Shown here: piece after piece, positions 33,244 through 36,669 of the stretch
How positions within the stretch are numbered: position 1 is the stretch's first letter
Layout of the letters: the number at the start of each line of letters is the position of its first letter
Assembly (NCBI GenBank): GCA_025059235.1
Contig: JANXCV010000004.1
Location: forward strand, 141,438 to 178,106
DNA: 36,669 bases
Source: Candidatus Calescibacterium sp.
GTDB taxonomy: Bacteria > DRYD01
Direction: 5' to 3'
Translations under genes and position numbers: made by a program
The notes under the pieces: generated by a model
Seen by the model: the letters and a program-made list of their open reading frames with translations, nothing else
Told to the model about the DNA's origin: nothing
Databases searched by the model: none

Positions 33244-34755
33244 GTGAATAAAAAGCTGCCGATTGGTATAAGCTCCTTTGAGAAAATTAGAACTGATAAC
33301 TATTACTATGTTGATAAAACTCATTTTATCAAAAAGCTCTTTGACCAAGGTAGTTACTACTTCCTTTCCAGACCTCGTAGATTTGGTAAATCCCTATTCT
33401 TAGACACCATTAGGTGCGCTTTTGAAGCAAAAAGAGAACTATTCAAAGGACTATACTTGGAAAACAATTGGGATTGGGATACACAATATCCTACAATACG
33501 ATTTTCCTTTGACACCACATTCAAAAATTCCTCAGATTTGGAAGAGTTCATCCAATCTCTTCAAAACTATTGGGCTGAATTTTATAACGTCAAACTCTCT
33601 TCCCAAAACCTCGGATTCCGTAATATCCAACTCATTGAAAATATTTACAAACAAACAAATAAACAAATAGTTCTTCTTGTTGATGAATACGATAAACCTA
33701 TTCTGGATAACATTGAAAACACTCAATTAGCCTCACAAATCAGAGAAACCCTCAAAGGGTTTTATCAGACCCTTAAACCTCTTGACAAATATCTCAAATT
33801 CGTTTTTATCACTGGCATATCAAAATTTGCCAAAGTCTCCCTCTTCAGTGGACTCAATCAACTCAATGATATTTCTCTTGACAAAGAGTACTCTACCATC
33901 TGTGGCTACACCCACAATGAGTTAATCCAAACATTTGCCCACCTTGTAGAAAATAGAGAACTAGAACTAATTAAACAGTGGTATAACGGCTACTCTTGGT
34001 TAGGTGAAAATGTTTATAATCCCTTCGATGTTCTTCTTTATCTTCAAAAAAGAGACTTCAGAAACTATTGGTTTGAAACTGGAACCCCTTCTTTCCTCAT
34101 CAAAGTCCTCCAACAAAAACAGTTCTACATACCTTCCTTGGAAAAAACCTACTCAACAGAACAATTACTCTCTCTTTTCGATATAGAAAAAATTCTTCCT
34201 GAAGCTCTTCTTTTCCAATCTGGCTATCTCACTATTAAAGATACTATAATTTATGAAGACATTACTGAATTTGAATTATCCTATCCTAATAAGGAAGTCA
34301 AAATTGCACTCAACTCTCTTCTTGCTAATCATTTCCACTCTCAATCTCATTTAATTACAAAACAACTTAAGAACATTTTTTATAAATCCCAAATTGATCA
34401 GCTACCCTCTTTCCTCAACAACCTCTTTGCTCAAGTCCCCTTCCAATGGTATACTCACATCTCACAATATGAAGCTTTCTATTGCACTGTTTTTTATGTT
34501 TTCCTTGTCGCCACCGGATTAAATGTCATAGCAGAGGACACCTCTTCCACTGGCAATATTGACCTAACCATCCTACATCAAAATAATGCCTATATTTTTG
34601 AATTCAAAGTTGACAAAGGACAACCTTTAGAACAAATTCTTTCCAAACGGTACTTCAATAAATACCTCAACTTTGAAAAAATCTTTGCTATTGGGATTGT
34701 CATCGACTCTTCTTCTAAATCTGTTAAACTTTTCCAAATTCAACAAATCAAATAA
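33244..34755 (+). CDS. AAA-ATPase with C-terminal PD-(D/E)XK nuclease domain (PF09820-PF08011 type)
   Basis: 503 residues, the full length of a family found in many copies in AT-rich bacteria. The N-terminal ATPase has YYVDKT, the Walker A variant SRPRRFGKS (45-50 RRFGKS) and Walker B VLLVDEYDKP (D147, E148), then FITGISKFAKVSLFS. The C-terminal nuclease-like domain has D440 in GNIDLT and E453-x-K455 in IFEFKV, so its catalytic residues look intact. The start is GTG 33244. Coding-strand C exceeds G here, unlike the resident genes, which suggests recent arrival. It converges with the Mrr_N gene, five bases away. The biological role of this family is not established; it often behaves like a selfish or mobile gene. 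Confidence 0.95.
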   Translation: MNKKLPIGISSFEKIRTDNYYYVDKTHFIKKLFDQGSYYFLSRPRRFGKSLFLDTIRCAFEAKRELFKGLYLENNWDWDTQYPTIRFSFDTTFKNSSDLEEFIQSLQNYWAEFYNVKLSSQNLGFRNIQLIENIYKQTNKQIVLLVDEYDKPILDNIENTQLASQIRETLKGFYQTLKPLDKYLKFVFITGISKFAKVSLFSGLNQLNDISLDKEYSTICGYTHNELIQTFAHLVENRELELIKQWYNGYSWLGENVYNPFDVLLYLQKRDFRNYWFETGTPSFLIKVLQQKQFYIPSLEKTYSTEQLLSLFDIEKILPEALLFQSGYLTIKDTIIYEDITEFELSYPNKEVKIALNSLLANHFHSQSHLITKQLKNIFYKSQIDQLPSFLNNLFAQVPFQWYTHISQYEAFYCTVFYVFLVATGLNVIAEDTSSTGNIDLTILHQNNAYIFEFKVDKGQPLEQILSKRYFNKYLNFEKIFAIGIVIDSSSKSVKLFQIQQIK

Positions 34756-34760
34756 ATATA

Positions 34761-35360
34761 CTATTTTTTATGTTCATAATAATATTTTTTCCCTTTTTCT
34801 GTTATCTCCCATACTCCCCGAGGAGAGCTAGAAGAAAGTAGCCCCTCTTCTACCATTTTCTTTCTGGCCCACTGTGCAGTATTTTCCCACCTAATCTGTC
34901 CAGATTTCAACTTATCCCTATCCTTCTGGGACAAATCATCTTTTACTTTATTGTAAACCCTTTTCAAAACTTCTTTAACAGTAGCTTCACCACCAAGCTC
35001 TATCAAAGCCTCAAGTATAGGAATAATGTAAAATTCCATAGATTTAGGTTTATTTTTTGTAGAATCATCCAGATATTCACCTTCTGTTTCGTACTGTTTT
35101 TTCAGCTCCTCAATAAAAAGTATCAGCTTTTTCTCAAATTCCTTTATTCTTTCAATGTATTCATTAACAATTTTTATTTTTTCACTATTTTTCTGTTTAG
35201 CTAACTCAGTTATTTCATTGAATAATTTATCTTTTAATCTTTTAAACGATTCTAATAACATTTCAAAAGCAGTTTCTATTTCCTCAAACTCAGCACTATA
35301 TTTAATAAATAGATCTTTTAGTTTAAAACTCATATTTTTATCATCCTCCGCTTTGTTCAA
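34761..35360 (-). CDS. Coiled-coil protein with C-terminal Mrr_N winged helix
   Basis: 199 residues. Residues 10-100 form a charged coiled coil. Residues 108-195 match the Mrr_N winged-helix domain: FYIIPILEALIELGGEATVKEV, then a charged spacer, GQIRWENTAQWARKKMVEEGLL and RGVWEITEKGKKYY. In Mrr-type restriction enzymes this domain precedes a nuclease domain and probably recognises DNA; here the nuclease is absent and a coiled coil replaces it at the N-terminus. The start lies inside the end of the OLD-family gene (20-base overlap), so the pair is translationally coupled. I infer that it provides DNA binding or regulation for the ATPase-TOPRIM protein. Confidence 0.8.
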   Translation of the reverse strand: MNKAEDDKNMSFKLKDLFIKYSAEFEEIETAFEMLLESFKRLKDKLFNEITELAKQKNSEKIKIVNEYIERIKEFEKKLILFIEELKKQYETEGEYLDDSTKNKPKSMEFYIIPILEALIELGGEATVKEVLKRVYNKVKDDLSQKDRDKLKSGQIRWENTAQWARKKMVEEGLLSSSSPRGVWEITEKGKKYYYEHKK

Positions 35361-36588
35361 TCAACCTTGTAAGTTGTTCATAAATCTTTTTAAAAATTTC
35401 AATAGCAAGGTGATTATTTTCTATGTGATTATTTTCTATCGATTCGACAATTCTTTTAGCTACCTCTCTTGCTACTAAATGTTTTTGCCTATCTCCCAAA
35501 CAATACTTTTCTTTAACTTTGTTTTCTTCTTCTTCATATGAATTTCCGAATATTCCTTTCATAGCTTCTTCAAAATCATCATGAAAAACACAAAATTTAT
35601 CTCCTATTGTAACAAAATCATAATGAAAAATACAAAATTTATCTCTTCTTGTAATTGGTGAGCAGTTTTTTCCATTGATAGAGGTATTATTAAGTTCATT
35701 TATTATTTTTTCTATATCTTCAGTATTGTATCCCAAAGAAACAAGAATATCTCTTGCTTCTTCTTGATATCTCTTTTGCGAGTTATTTTGTTTGCTATTC
35801 TTTTTATAATCGTAATCAAAGAACGCATAGCAAGGTATTTTGTAAGCTGAAAATAATCTGACCCATTTAGGTATCTGTAGCTTTCCAGAGACAGATATTA
35901 TTTCTATCCCTTGTTGCAGTAGATCCAGTCCAACTTTATTAAAGTATACGGGTAGCGCCATTTCTTCTGTAGATCCTTCAACAAGAATCACTAACTTAGC
36001 AAAAAAACCTTGAAGTATACTCGGGGTTGAAGATACCGAATAAAATTCTATAACATTACTTTGATCTGATTTACTAGCCCCTCTATTTTTGCAATGTTCA
36101 GATAAAGAATAAGCATCATTTTTTACAACATATGTCCCATTCTCATTCTTTTTGACCAAATAAATAGAATCAATATAGTCTAGATTTATAAAATATGGGC
36201 TATGAGTAGATATAACAATTTGTAAGCCTTCTCTTGAAAATTCATACAACTTTTTAGCAAACCATTTTTGAGCTACAGGATGTAGATTTGATTCCGGTTC
36301 ATCTATTAGAAGTATCAAATTTTCCTGCATCCTAAAGTTTTTAGCAAAACAATAACTAAGTAAGAACATCATGATCTTTTTTTGACCAGATCCAAGCATA
36401 CTAAAAGGTTGAAGTTCTAAAGATTCATCATTACTGTTACGAAAAATCATACTAAGATTTCTAGAGTAATTTAGTGGGTTATAGCAAGAAAAATCTAATT
36501 CCAAAAAGCCTTTCATATTAGCAAGAACACCATTCGATAAATTTTTAAAATCTTCTTCAAAACTCCTATATTCTCTTAAACTTCTCAT
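35341..36588 (-). CDS. OLD-family ATPase-TOPRIM protein lacking Walker A in this frame
   Basis: SMC-like ATPase fused to a TOPRIM nuclease domain, as in OLD and GajA proteins. Visible are the signature LGSGQKK (65-71), Walker B LILLIDEPESNLHP (D96, E97), H-loop STHS (H129), and TOPRIM motifs VEGSTEE (E204) and FFDYD (D258, D260). The C-terminal part contains a tandem duplication (GDKFCVFH-type units). The N-terminal part with Walker A (normally about 60-150 residues before the signature) is missing: the frame stops at TAA 21 bases upstream of ATG 36588. A protein-like stretch NNEETLKKYCRTDEKFK in another frame lies just upstream, so a frameshift near 36585 is likely, with the rest outside the window. 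It is either a frameshifted gene or the product of a truncated one. Confidence 0.75.
   Translation of the reverse strand: MRSLREYRSFEEDFKNLSNGVLANMKGFLELDFSCYNPLNYSRNLSMIFRNSNDESLELQPFSMLGSGQKKIMMFLLSYCFAKNFRMQENLILLIDEPESNLHPVAQKWFAKKLYEFSREGLQIVISTHSPYFINLDYIDSIYLVKKNENGTYVVKNDAYSLSEHCKNRGASKSDQSNVIEFYSVSSTPSILQGFFAKLVILVEGSTEEMALPVYFNKVGLDLLQQGIEIISVSGKLQIPKWVRLFSAYKIPCYAFFDYDYKKNSKQNNSQKRYQEEARDILVSLGYNTEDIEKIINELNNTSINGKNCSPITRRDKFCIFHYDFVTIGDKFCVFHDDFEEAMKGIFGNSYEEEENKVKEKYCLGDRQKHLVAREVAKRIVESIENNHIENNHLAIEIFKKIYEQLTRLIEQSGG
35410..35439. repeat. Exact 15-bp tandem duplication in the OLD-family gene
   Basis: Two identical 15-base units (GTGATTATTTTCTAT) sit side by side. On the coding strand they give repeated ENNHI-type residues near the C-terminus. 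The frame is preserved. Confidence 0.9.
35571..35654. repeat. 42-bp tandem duplication in the OLD-family gene
   Basis: Two 42-base units (35571-35612 and 35613-35654) differ at a few positions and encode 14-residue units containing DKFCIFHYDF and DKFCVFHDDF. The frame is preserved; it looks like an old, diverging duplication. Confidence 0.85.
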
Positions 36589-36669
36589 CTGTTCTACAAT
36601 ATTTCTTTAGAGTTTCCTCATTATTAATTTAGACAGCATAGATTTTTTGTTTCTGATCCCTGTTTATCT

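Noticed and set aside
33244..34755. Reading the PD-(D/E)XK gene as a classical transposase with an insertion sequence
   Set aside because: No terminal inverted repeats or target duplication could be identified, and the AAA plus PD-(D/E)XK architecture differs from the Rpn-type transposase family.
27212..36669. CRISPR array in the accessory region
   Set aside because: No regularly spaced repeats of 20-40 bases with unique spacers are visible; the tandem repeats found lie within genes and have no spacers.

Overview
The window is AT-rich DNA from a bacterium that probably has an outer membrane: several proteins have signal peptides and look like small beta-barrels. It also carries a peptidoglycan ligase (MurF) and bacterial type A RNase P RNA. 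The tRNAs and RNase P RNA have very GC-rich stems against AT-rich coding DNA, a contrast often seen in AT-rich thermophiles. That is only a hint, and I cannot name a phylum.

Layout. 1-13.2 kb is housekeeping: a divergent UvrD-type helicase (partial) and a DedA membrane protein; tRNA-Lys running almost directly into feoA-feoB; a TroA/ZnuA-like binding protein and its ABC ATPase (no permease seen); a DegT-family aminotransferase; a coiled-coil protein with its own good promoter; and a sugar-nucleotide pyrophosphorylase. The pyrophosphorylase reading frame runs into rnpB, and the next frame (a divergent amidohydrolase) starts inside rnpB. A deoxynucleoside kinase with an altered P-loop, a decayed barrel gene and a tRNA(CAT)-upp pair follow. 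13.3-18.6 kb is one dense plus-strand run: apt, a secreted HExxH metallopeptidase-like protein, a GT2 glycosyltransferase, a lone PTS EIIC and murF. 18.7-20.4 kb encodes a 571-residue repetitive Gly/Ala-rich protein.

21.6-27.2 kb is a five-gene operon with overlapping ends: beta-barrel, multi-pass membrane protein, processive GT2 synthase, bactofilin-like beta-helix protein and polysaccharide-deacetylase-like protein. I read it as an export or modification system for a surface polysaccharide.

27.2-36.7 kb is an accessory region full of decay. It holds an intact AAA-ATPase/PD-(D/E)XK gene and at least three broken relatives. Two of these are followed by fragments of one beta-propeller-like gene, in opposite orientations. 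Between them lie a MntA/HepT-type HEPN-MNT toxin-antitoxin pair and a PIN-like protein with a frameshifted AAA ATPase. At the right edge is an OLD-family ATPase-TOPRIM protein coupled to a coiled-coil protein with an Mrr_N winged helix. The last two pairs are the best candidates for undescribed defence-type modules, although both ATPases look damaged in this copy.
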